Assembly: GCA_027346765.1 (NCBI GenBank)
Contig: DAIERN010000091.1
Location: 1-6,100 of the forward strand
Direction of reading: 5' to 3'
DNA length: 6,100 nucleotides
DNA from: Chloroflexota bacterium
GTDB taxonomy: Bacteria > Chloroflexota > Limnocylindria > Limnocylindrales > CSP1-4
This document shows positions 1-5,411 of this stretch, one piece after another (position 1 is the first letter of the stretch; every line of letters starts with the position of its first letter). The notes beneath the pieces were generated by a model. The model saw only the letters and a program-made list of their open reading frames with translations, did not search any database and was not told the origin of the DNA. The translations under genes were made by a program, and so were the position numbers.

Positions 1-342
1 CTGCCGCAAGTGGCCGCGATCTGGCAGACCTACGCGCAGCTGGGCGACCCGCTGACGATCCGCGGCGAGATGGAGTTGCCCGTCTGGACGGCGCCCTTTG
101 GCCTCACGGCTGAGCTCGTCGCCTGGGTCGGTGCCGCCTTCTTTGGGCTGGCGGCGCGCGGCGCTCACGTGCTGCCGCGCGGCATCGGCTGGCTGATGGT
201 GGCAGCAGCGGTGATCGGCGTGATCGCCGCGCTCTACATCGTGTCGCCCTACTCGTGGGTTGCGGCTGAGCTGCTTCTGGCCGTGGCCCTGCTCGGTGTG
301 GGCGTCAGCCTGCGCGCGGCGCACCTCGAGGTCGCGCGCTAA
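1..342 (+). CDS. Integral membrane protein, C-terminal part (5' end outside window)
   Basis: The frame is open from base 1 (Leu-Pro-Gln-Val-Ala...) and ends at TAA 340-342, giving 113 visible residues. A GTG at position 10 could start a protein, but no Shine-Dalgarno sequence precedes it and the frame continues to the window edge, so this is most likely the tail of a longer protein. Three hydrophobic segments are visible: roughly residues 33-52 (FGLTAELVAW...), 62-81 (GWLMVAAAVI...) and 84-105 (WVAAELLLAV...). They are separated by short loops with Arg and His, and the end is a short basic tail (AAHLEVAR). This is the pattern of the last helices of a multi-pass inner-membrane protein. I do not recognise the family and assign no function. 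It lies 51 bp upstream of the cyclase on the same strand; co-transcription is possible but not shown. Confidence 0.72.
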   Translation: MPQVAAIWQTYAQLGDPLTIRGEMELPVWTAPFGLTAELVAWVGAAFFGLAARGAHVLPRGIGWLMVAAAVIGVIAALYIVSPYSWVAAELLLAVALLGVGVSLRAAHLEVAR

Positions 343-350
343 GACGGCTC

Positions 351-356
351 TATTCT
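351..356 (+). promoter_or_regulatory. Candidate -10 box (TATTCT) for the cyclase gene
   Basis: TATTCT fits the TANNNT pattern of housekeeping -10 boxes and lies 38 bp before the ATG at 394, in one of the few AT-richer spots of the 51-bp gap after the upstream stop codon. No convincing -35 hexamer is visible at the right distance. In GC-rich DNA such boxes are common enough that this remains a suggestion. Confidence 0.22.
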
Positions 357-360
357 CTGG

Positions 361-384
361 GCAGCGGGACGCTGCGAAAGAGGG
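361..384 (+). promoter_or_regulatory. Small hairpin next to the cyclase ribosome binding site
   Basis: GCAGCG (361-366) pairs perfectly with CGCTGC (370-375) around a GGA loop. One base later comes a purine-rich AAAGAGGG (377-384), nine bases before the ATG at 394, which supports that start codon. The stem would end directly against the Shine-Dalgarno region in the mRNA and could modulate ribosome access. There is no T-tract, so it is not a terminator. The RBS is solid; a regulatory role for the hairpin is conjecture. Confidence 0.5.
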
Positions 385-393
385 TCTCCAACG

Positions 394-3300
394 ATGATCT
401 GCCCAAACTGCGGGACCGAGAACCTGGCCGGGGCGAAGTTCTGCATGGAATGCGCCAGCCCGTTTGCGAGCGGCTGCCCCAACTGCGGCTTCGTCAACCT
501 GCCCAACGCGAAGTTCTGCTCGGAGTGCGCCACGCCGCTGGCCGGATCGTCTGCCGTGCCGCGTGCCGTGGCCGGCGCCCGAACCGCTCCGGTGACGGTG
601 GCGGCGGCCGACTCCGGCGCCGAGCGGAGACTGGTCAGCGTCCTGTTCGCCGATCTCGTCGGGTTCACGCCCTTCGCGGAGGAGCGCGATGCCGAGGAGG
701 TGCGCGACACGCTGACCCGCTACTTCGATCTCGCGCGTGAACTGATCGAGCGCTATGGCGGCACGGTGGAAAAGTTCATCGGCGACGCGGTCATGGCGGT
801 ATGGGGCGCGCCGACGGCGCGCGAGGACGACGCCGAGCGTGCAGTTCGGGCGGCGCTCGACCTCGTCGGCGCGGTGAAGGCGCTCGGGCCAAGCATCCAG
901 GCGCGCGTTGGCGTTCTCACCGGGGAAGCGGCGGTAACCCTGGGCGCGACCAACCAGGGCATGGTTGCGGGTGATCTGGTGAACACCGCCGCGCGGCTCC
1001 AGGGCGTGGCCGAGCCTGGCACCGTGCTCGTGGGCGAAGCGACCCACCGCGCTGCAGGCGAGGCGATTGTCTTCGAGCAGGTGGGCGAGCAGGCGCTCAA
1101 GGGCAAGACGGCGCCCGTCGCGGCCTGGCGCGCATTGCGCGTCGTCGCCGAGCGCGGCGGTCGCGGCCGGCGCGAGACGCTCGAGGCGCCATTCGTGGGC
1201 CGCGAAGATGAGATGCGCCTGCTCAAGGAGCTCTTCCACGCCACTAACCGCGAGCGCAAGCCGCGTCTGGTCAGCGTCATCGGCCCCGGCGGAATCGGAA
1301 AGTCGAGACTGGCGTGGGAGTTCCTGAAGTACATCGACGGCCTGTCGGAAACCGTCTGGTGGCACGACGGCCGCTCCCCGGCATACGGCGACGGGATCAC
1401 CTTCTGGGCGCTGGGCGAAATGATCCGTGGCCGGGCCGGCCTGCTCGAGACCGACGATGAGTCAACGACGCGTGACAAAGTCGCCGCGGCGGTGCGGGCC
1501 AACGTGCCTGATGAGGCTGAGCGGTCCAATATCGAGCGCGCGCTGCTGGCGTTGCTGGGTGTCGAGAAGGTCACCGACTCGGCGCAGCTGTTCAGCGCAT
1601 GGCGCACCTTCTTCGAGCGCCTGGCCGACGTGAACCCGGTGGTGATGGTGTTCGAGGACCTGCACTTTGCCGATCCCGGGCTGCTCGACTTCATCGACCA
1701 CGTGCAGGAGTGGAGCCGCCATTCGCGCATCTACATCGTCACCCTGGCCCGCCCGGAGTTGCTCGACAAACGCCCGACCTGGGGAGCGGGCCAGCGCAGC
1801 TTCAGCTCCGTCTACCTTGACCCGCTCACCGCCGACCAGATGCGCGAGCTGCTCGCGGGCCTAGTGCCGGGCCTGCCGGAGAAAGCTGCCGCGGCGATCA
1901 TCGCCCGCGCTGACGGCATCCCGCTGTACGCGGTCGAGACGGTGCGCATGCTCCTCGCCGATGGCCGGCTGGAGCTGTCCGACGGCGCCTATCGGCCGAC
2001 AGGCGATCTCGATGACATCGCCGTGCCGGAGACGCTGACCGCGCTCATCGCCGCACGGCTCGACGGTCTTGATGTGGCCGACCGCAGCCTGATCGCAGAC
2101 GCTTCAGTGTTGGGCCAGAGCTTCTCGCTCGAGGCCTTGGCTGCACTGTCGGGCGTCAAGTCGGGCGAGCTGGCAGGGCGGCTGGAAGTTCTGGTCCGGC
2201 GCGAGCTTCTCCATCGCGAGGTTGACCCGCGTTCGCCCGAGCTGGGCCAATACGTCTTCGTCCAGGCGTTGATTCGCGAGGTGGCCTACAACACGCTGTC
2301 CAAGAAAGACCGCAAGGCGCGCCATCTCGCAGCCGCACGGCACCTCGAGAGCGTCAGCAGCGATGAGGTCGCAGGTGCGCTGGCCAGCCACTATGTAGCG
2401 GCGTACCAGCTTGCCGGCGAGGGCCCGGATGCCGACGCGCTCGCCGCCCAGGCGCGACTGGCTCTTCGGGGGGCGGCCGACCGCGCCGCGCAGCTCGGCT
2501 CCCACGAGCAAGCGGTTACCTTGCTCGAGCAGGCGCTCCTGGTGACGACTGATCTGACCGAGCGCGCCGATCTGCTCCAGAAGGCCTTCCAGTCCTCCTC
2601 CCAGGGCCTCAATCCACAGCGCGACCTGCGCCTTGCCCAGGCCGTGGTGGCCGCAAGGCGCGAGCTGGGTGACCGCCAGAAGATCGCCCTGGCTGTGGCT
2701 GACGTGGCCCTCGCCGTGCACAGCTCGTTCGCCGACCCAGCACGGGCCGCGACCATCCTCGAGGAGGCGTGGCAGGAGTTCAGCGACCTCGAGCAGACGC
2801 GGGCGGGTGTGAAGCTGATGGCCGGCTTGTCGCGCGCGTTGTCCCAGCTCGACCGGCGCGACGAATCGCTCGTGTGGAACGAGCGAGTCCTCATCATTGC
2901 CGAGCGGCTCGACCTGATGGACGAGCTGGTCGGCGGCTTGATTGGCCGAGGCCAGCAGCTTTCCGTCACCAACCGGCCGCGTGAGGGCGGGGTCATCCTG
3001 CGCGGTGGCCATGCCATGGCGCTCGCACTCGGTTTGCACGATCGCGAACGCGCCGGCCGCACGTTGATCGCCTTTGCTGAACAGTGGGGTTATCCGGTGG
3101 CGGGCCTGGCAATGTGCCGGGAGGGCTTCGACATCGCCCGTCGGCTAGGTTCGACCGTGTATGCGTGGCTGATGGTCGGCAACGGCGTGGTGTGCGCGAT
3201 CCGTGCCGGCGAGTGGGACTGGGCCTCAACCGTCCTGGAAGAGTGGATAGCCGCGACTACGGCTCGACCCGACCCACCCGCGCAGGCCTCGGAGTTCCTC

Positions 3301-3951
3301 GTCGATCGCGCACTCCTGACCGCATTACGCGGTGGCGATCCGACAGCCGACATCGAACGTGGCAAATCGCTCATTCTGGGCGTGACCGATCCGCAGTACG
3401 AGTCGTACGACGCCTGGGTACGAGCCTGGGCAGCATTCTCCGCGGGACGCTTCGACGAGGCTGGCCGCGAGGGCCTGCGCGCCGCTGAGCGGACCTCGTA
3501 CTTCCACCCTCTCGCCGTTCCTCTGGCGGCGCGCTCAGCGCTCTGGGCAGGCAACCCGGCAGGCGCGCGCGAAGCCCTTGATCGTCTGGGCAAGACGATG
3601 TTCCGCGGCCAGGCGCTGGCGCTGGACAAGGCGGTGATCGAGGCCGGCATCGTCGCCATGGAAGGCCGCACGGCGGAGGCGCTGGCAATGTACCGCGAGG
3701 CGCTTCAGGGCTGGCGCGATCTCGGCGCGGCCTTTGATGAGGCGCTCACGGTGGTCGACTTGGTCAAGTTCATGGGCAGCGAGGAACCGGACGTGCGGAC
3801 TGCGGCCGACTGGGCCCGGGCCACCCTCGCCCGACTGGGCGCCCAGCCCTACCTCGAACGCCTGGAAGCCGGCATGGCCGACAAGAGCAAGCGCAGCGCC
3901 GCGCGGCTGGCAACCACCGCGCGGCCGAGAATCGAGTCTCCCGCCGGCTGA
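394..3951 (+). CDS. Zinc-ribbon / class III nucleotide cyclase / AAA-STAND ATPase / TPR signalling protein
   Basis: This 1185-residue cytosolic protein probably makes cAMP in response to a signal sensed by its ATPase/TPR part. Domains in order: two zinc ribbons (Cys3/6/17/20 and Cys28/31/42/45, each CPNC-x10-CxxC); a class III cyclase at about 78-247; an AAA/STAND ATPase at about 264-560 with Walker A GPGGIGKS (297-304) and Walker B VVMVFEDLH (416-424); then a helical, TPR-like region at about 640-1160 (for example LGSHEQAVTLLEQAL at 701) and a basic tail. The cyclase keeps both metal aspartates (Asp87 in FADLVGF, Asp131 in KFIGDAV), the adenine-type lysine Lys127, and the transition-state pair Asn197/Arg201 (VNTAARL). 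The second base-selecting position is Met190 rather than Asp/Thr, which I believe is common in this subgroup. No membrane segment or DNA-binding domain is seen. Start: ATG with AAAGAGGG nine bases upstream. Length is normal for the family. It appears monocistronic; the ligand is unknown, and cAMP over cGMP is inferred from Lys127. Confidence 0.93.
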   Translation: MICPNCGTENLAGAKFCMECASPFASGCPNCGFVNLPNAKFCSECATPLAGSSAVPRAVAGARTAPVTVAAADSGAERRLVSVLFADLVGFTPFAEERDAEEVRDTLTRYFDLARELIERYGGTVEKFIGDAVMAVWGAPTAREDDAERAVRAALDLVGAVKALGPSIQARVGVLTGEAAVTLGATNQGMVAGDLVNTAARLQGVAEPGTVLVGEATHRAAGEAIVFEQVGEQALKGKTAPVAAWRALRVVAERGGRGRRETLEAPFVGREDEMRLLKELFHATNRERKPRLVSVIGPGGIGKSRLAWEFLKYIDGLSETVWWHDGRSPAYGDGITFWALGEMIRGRAGLLETDDESTTRDKVAAAVRANVPDEAERSNIERALLALLGVEKVTDSAQLFSAWRTFFERLADVNPVVMVFEDLHFADPGLLDFIDHVQEWSRHSRIYIVTLARPELLDKRPTWGAGQRSFSSVYLDPLTADQMRELLAGLVPGLPEKAAAAIIARADGIPLYAVETVRMLLADGRLELSDGAYRPTGDLDDIAVPETLTALIAARLDGLDVADRSLIADASVLGQSFSLEALAALSGVKSGELAGRLEVLVRRELLHREVDPRSPELGQYVFVQALIREVAYNTLSKKDRKARHLAAARHLESVSSDEVAGALASHYVAAYQLAGEGPDADALAAQARLALRGAADRAAQLGSHEQAVTLLEQALLVTTDLTERADLLQKAFQSSSQGLNPQRDLRLAQAVVAARRELGDRQKIALAVADVALAVHSSFADPARAATILEEAWQEFSDLEQTRAGVKLMAGLSRALSQLDRRDESLVWNERVLIIAERLDLMDELVGGLIGRGQQLSVTNRPREGGVILRGGHAMALALGLHDRERAGRTLIAFAEQWGYPVAGLAMCREGFDIARRLGSTVYAWLMVGNGVVCAIRAGEWDWASTVLEEWIAATTARPDPPAQASEFLVDRALLTALRGGDPTADIERGKSLILGVTDPQYESYDAWVRAWAAFSAGRFDEAGREGLRAAERTSYFHPLAVPLAARSALWAGNPAGAREALDRLGKTMFRGQALALDKAVIEAGIVAMEGRTAEALAMYREALQGWRDLGAAFDEALTVVDLVKFMGSEEPDVRTAADWARATLARLGAQPYLERLEAGMADKSKRSAARLATTARPRIESPAG

Positions 3952-3987
3952 GCGGCTCGGTTACGCTACCGGCAGGGGAGAGCTGCG

Positions 3988-4007
3988 GCGCCTGTAGGGG
4001 CAGGCGC
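3988..4007 (+). other. Perfect 7-bp hairpin between cyclase and membrane-protein genes
   Basis: GCGCCTG (3988-3994) and CAGGCGC (4001-4007) are exact reverse complements around a six-base TAGGGG loop, in the 80-bp gap after the cyclase stop codon. No T-run follows (the next bases are ACAAGAGGA), so it is not a classical intrinsic terminator. It could be a weak transcription barrier, an mRNA 3'-end stabiliser, or a 5'-leader structure of the next gene, whose ribosome binding site starts 12 bases downstream. Confidence 0.45.
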
Positions 4008-4018
4008 ACAAGAGGAAT

Positions 4019-4023
4019 GGGAG
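4019..4023 (+). promoter_or_regulatory. Shine-Dalgarno GGGAG deciding the start at 4032
   Basis: GGGAG lies eight bases before the ATG at 4032, an ideal spacing. The in-frame ATG at 4017 has AGAGGA immediately against it with no spacer, so it is a poorer start. A third ATG at 4038 is also possible but lies further away. Confidence 0.5.
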
Positions 4024-4031
4024 AGGGCCAA

Positions 4032-4454
4032 ATGCTCATGTTCGACGGACGCCGTGACGCGCTGTCCGTGGTGCTGCGGGTGGCGATCGTCGCGTTGACG
4101 CTGTCCACCGCGTACATCCACTACACGCTCGGCGGGCTGATGTTCCTGATGAATGCCGTCGGCTACCTGGTTCTGGCTGCGGCCATGGTGGCGCCGGTTG
4201 CCATCGCATCGAAATACCGCTGGCTGATCCGCGCCGCGCTGATCGTGTTCGCGCTGCTGACGATCGGCGGCTGGATGATATTCGGCGCCCGGATCTTCGT
4301 GGGCTACCTCGACAAGGGCATCGAGCTCGTCCTCATTGCCCTGCTGTTCGTTGAGATGATGCGCTACGACGGTGGTCCGGTGGCTGTCGCGCAGCGAGGC
4401 TGGGCACTCGCCATGGGCGTGCTGCGCAAGCTGACCGGTAGGAGCGCGGCGTGA
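4032..4454 (+). CDS. Small four-helix membrane protein, partner of the cupredoxin
   Basis: The protein has 140 residues from the preferred ATG (145 if started at 4017). Four membrane segments cover almost all of it: about 11-33, 34-58, 64-85 and 87-110. A short basic cytoplasmic-looking N-terminus (DGRRD) precedes them and a basic C-terminal tail (VLRKLTGRSAA) follows. His30 and Tyr31 in the motif AYIHYTLGGL lie at the end of the first helix and are the only His/Tyr group inside a membrane segment, so they may matter for metal or haem contact, though nothing proves this. There is no signal peptide. I recognise the general look of small membrane proteins that sit next to plastocyanin-like genes, but no characterised function. 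Its TGA stop overlaps the GTG start of the copper lipoprotein (GTGA, 4451-4454), so the two are almost certainly co-translated. Inferred role: membrane anchor or partner for the cupredoxin. Confidence 0.85.
   Translation: MLMFDGRRDALSVVLRVAIVALTLSTAYIHYTLGGLMFLMNAVGYLVLAAAMVAPVAIASKYRWLIRAALIVFALLTIGGWMIFGARIFVGYLDKGIELVLIALLFVEMMRYDGGPVAVAQRGWALAMGVLRKLTGRSAA
4440..4444 (+). promoter_or_regulatory. Shine-Dalgarno AGGAG for the cupredoxin, inside the preceding gene
   Basis: AGGAG ends six bases before the GTG at 4451 and lies within the last codons of the membrane-protein gene. With the four-base GTGA stop/start overlap it fixes the cupredoxin start and points to translational coupling. Confidence 0.7.
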
Positions 4455-4825
4455 GGGGTCACGTTCCATTCAGTCTTGCCGCGGCCGGAGTGCTGGCCGC
4501 GGCCGTTGCCGCGTGCGGTGGCGCGCCGGCGCCGGCGCTGACGCCACCCGCTGATGCGGTCGCGATCACCGCCCAGGGCACGGCATTTACGACACAGCAC
4601 GTCACGGCGCCGGCGAGCGCGCCGTTGACCTTGTGGTTCTACAACAAGGACAACGAGCTGCACAACGTCCACATCTGGGACGCGTCCGGCGCGAGCGTGT
4701 TCGCCGGCGAGCCCTTCACCGGTCCCGACGCGCGCACCGCGCTGGTTCCGGCGCTGACCCCAGGCACGTACGAGTTCAAGTGCGACATCCATCCCGGCAT
4801 GACCGGCCAGCTCGTCGCTGGTTAG
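4451..4825 (+). CDS. Cupredoxin (plastocyanin/amicyanin-like) lipoprotein
   Basis: This 124-residue exported type-1 copper protein probably carries electrons or binds copper on the outer face of the cytoplasmic membrane. The N-terminus is a lipoprotein signal: hydrophobic FSLAAAGVLAAAVA, then the lipobox VAAC with Cys22 as the lipidated residue. An Ala/Pro-rich linker (GGAPAPALTPP) leads to a single cupredoxin domain at about 36-124. The predicted copper ligands are His71 (in ELHNVHI), Cys111, His114 and Met117 in CDIHPGM. The C-x2-H-x2-M spacing is the short amicyanin-like loop rather than the plastocyanin C-x2-H-x4-M loop. His74 is a second nearby histidine but is less likely a ligand. All four ligands are present, so a functional blue-copper site is expected. 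The start is GTG, supported by AGGAG at 4440-4444 and by the signal peptide beginning there. The gene is coupled to the upstream membrane protein; the redox partner is unknown. Confidence 0.92.
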   Translation: MRGHVPFSLAAAGVLAAAVAACGGAPAPALTPPADAVAITAQGTAFTTQHVTAPASAPLTLWFYNKDNELHNVHIWDASGASVFAGEPFTGPDARTALVPALTPGTYEFKCDIHPGMTGQLVAG

Positions 4826-4836
4826 CACGTACCAGC
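4817..4836 (+). other. Hairpin across the cupredoxin stop codon
   Basis: GCTGGT (4817-4822) pairs with ACCAGC (4831-4836) around TAGCACGT, which contains the stop codon. An alternative stem uses the same GCTGG with CCAGC at 4807-4811, so two mutually exclusive hairpins exist. No T-tract follows. It may be a weak 3'-end structure of the two-gene unit, or chance pairing in GC-rich DNA. Confidence 0.25.
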
Positions 4837-4838
4837 CA

Positions 4839-4982
4839 GTGACGTACCCGAGCTGGCAGCGCGGCGAGTACGGGATCGACACCGACCCGGCGCGCATCGA
4901 TCTGGACGTCACGCACAAGTTCCTGAGCGAGGAGGCGTACAGGGCGCTCGCTACCAACCCCGCCGACTGTCTCTTCCCTTGA
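4839..4982 (+). pseudogene. N-terminal remnant of a GNAT-type N-acetyltransferase
   Basis: A 47-codon frame from GTG 4839 to TGA 4980-4982 reads WQRGEYGIDTDPARIDLDV, then HKFLSEEAYRAL. This closely resembles the start of a family of small GNAT acetyltransferases, which I remember as W-x-RGEY-x-I-S-TDPARLDLD-x-x-H-x-FLS...YWA. Similarity stops at about residue 36-37, near base 4950. The remaining ~11 codons (ATNPADCLFP...) look unrelated and end at a stop. The acetyl-CoA-binding part (the R/Q-x-x-G-x-G/A region) of the usual ~140 residues is absent here and not visible elsewhere in the window. No Shine-Dalgarno sequence precedes the GTG. I read it as the 5' stub of a gene whose 3' part was lost by deletion. 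Its tail overlaps the HTH relic on the other strand. The family call is from memory of the motif, not a search. Confidence 0.6.
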
Positions 4983-5276
4983 GTGAGTCGGTTTCGTAGA
5001 TTCCCGGCAGGAGTGGCGGCCTTGGCCGGGGACTGGTTGGCGCTCGCGGGTCGTAGGGCCAGGCACAGTCGTGTTCATGCGGGCAGAAGCCGAACGGGAA
5101 GCCCGGGCCAAGCGCCTCAGCCAACCGGACGATCCGCTCGGCCGACATGTGGCTGACCAGACCTCGCTCGAAGCGCGACACCACGCTCTGGCTGATCCCG
5201 CCCGATCCGCCACCCACCGTTGAGATACCGCGGCCTGGTGCCGACCGTGCTTGAACCGCGCCCCGTTCGGATCCAC
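4951..5276 (-). pseudogene. XRE-type HTH protein, disrupted by a one-base frameshift
   Basis: From GTG 5276-5274 the minus strand reads MDPNGARFKHGRHQAAVSQR, then WVADRAG up to about 5196. In the next frame it continues ISQSVVSRFERG, then LVSHMSAERIVRLAEALGPG, FPFGFCPHEHDCAWPYDPR and a low-complexity Pro/Arg stretch to TAG 4953-4951. Joined, VSQRWVADRAG-ISQSVVSRFERG is a textbook Cro/C1 helix-turn-helix: helix 2 followed by recognition helix. The split falls at a G-run (C's at 5197-5199 on the + strand); one extra G restores a continuous ~108-residue protein. Downstream lies CPHEHDC, a compact Cys/His group that might bind a metal. Unrepaired, the shifted N-terminal frame lacks the recognition helix, and the other frame (TTG start at 5280) lacks helix 2, so neither product should bind DNA normally. 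No strong ribosome site precedes 5276. The gene overlaps the GNAT stub by 32 bp. A sequencing or assembly error is an alternative to true decay. Confidence 0.66.
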
Positions 5277-5350
5277 GCAAGGATTAAAGCGACGAGTCCT
5301 TACTTCCGACTTATCGCCCGCGCCCCGGAATCGATCTAACCGACTCACAC
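4981..5350. repeat. Inverted repeat pair bracketing the HTH relic
   Basis: GTGAGTCGGTT at 4983-4993 recurs exactly as its reverse complement AACCGACTCAC at 5338-5348. Including two more bases outward, the arms match at 12 of 13 positions (4981-4993 and 5338-5350), and a looser shared GATTCC/GGAATC follows inside. The enclosed ~345 bp holds most of the broken HTH gene and no transposase. The arms begin directly after the GNAT stub's TGA codon. This may mark the ends of a small vanished element or be coincidence; no flanking target duplication is evident. Confidence 0.4.
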
Positions 5351-5386
5351 ACGGCGAACGTGTCAGCCGCGGGCCAGTCGCCCCCG

Positions 5387-5392
5387 TAGACT
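5387..5392 (+). promoter_or_regulatory. Candidate -10 box (TAGACT) for a leaderless oxidoreductase transcript
   Basis: TAGACT matches TANNNT and ends six bases before the GTG at 5399. That is the distance at which transcription would begin on or next to the start codon. No Shine-Dalgarno sequence is present before the GTG (the preceding bases are CTCAGCAC), as expected for a leaderless gene. A -35 element is unclear; TGTCAG at 5361-5366 is possible but spaced 20 bp and lies inside the left repeat arm. Confidence 0.42.
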
Positions 5393-5396
5393 CAGC

Positions 5397-5411
5397 ACGT
5401 GTCTGACACGT
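5397..5411. promoter_or_regulatory. 15-bp palindrome over the start codon, candidate operator
   Basis: ACGTGTCTGACACGT is a perfect palindrome with 7-bp arms around T5404. It covers the GTG start and the expected transcription start. A third copy of the half-site, ACGTGTCAG, lies at 5358-5366, 39 bp upstream in direct orientation. The core GT-CTG-AC fits the generic GTNNNAC shape used by many GntR/FadR-type repressors, but that pattern is common. A repressor bound here would block transcription initiation directly. The regulator is not in the window unless the broken HTH gene once served this role. Confidence 0.45.

Noticed and set aside
753..1730. Minus-strand 325-codon frame opposite the cyclase and ATPase domains
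   Set aside because: Its composition is Ser/Arg/Ala-rich low complexity, typical of a shadow frame; the + strand carries clear catalytic motifs through the same bases.
2104..3039. Long (311-codon) open frame on the minus strand inside the cyclase gene
   Set aside because: It is wholly antisense to the well-supported TPR-like region, shows no recognisable domain, and long antisense frames are expected in GC-rich genes.
3962..3967. TACGCT as a -10 box for the membrane/cupredoxin unit
   Set aside because: It fits TANNNT but has no -35 partner and lies just after the cyclase stop in GC-rich DNA; too weak to list as a promoter.
4017..4031. ATG 4017 as the start of the membrane protein
   Set aside because: AGAGGA directly touches this ATG, leaving no spacer, while ATG 4032 has GGGAG at eight bases; the five extra residues (MGEGQ) add no recognisable feature.
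3966..4469. Minus-strand frame rich in His/Gln opposite the membrane protein
   Set aside because: It is a shadow of the four-helix membrane protein, whose hydrophobic pattern, ribosome site and overlap with the cupredoxin are convincing.
4364..4957. Minus-strand 197-codon frame opposite the cupredoxin
   Set aside because: The + strand encodes a complete lipobox and copper-ligand set; the antisense product has no recognisable features.
5197..5203. Programmed ribosomal frameshifting in the HTH gene
   Set aside because: There is no slippery heptamer of the known X-XXY-YYZ kind and no obvious stimulatory structure; a lost G in a G-run (mutation or sequencing error) explains it more simply.
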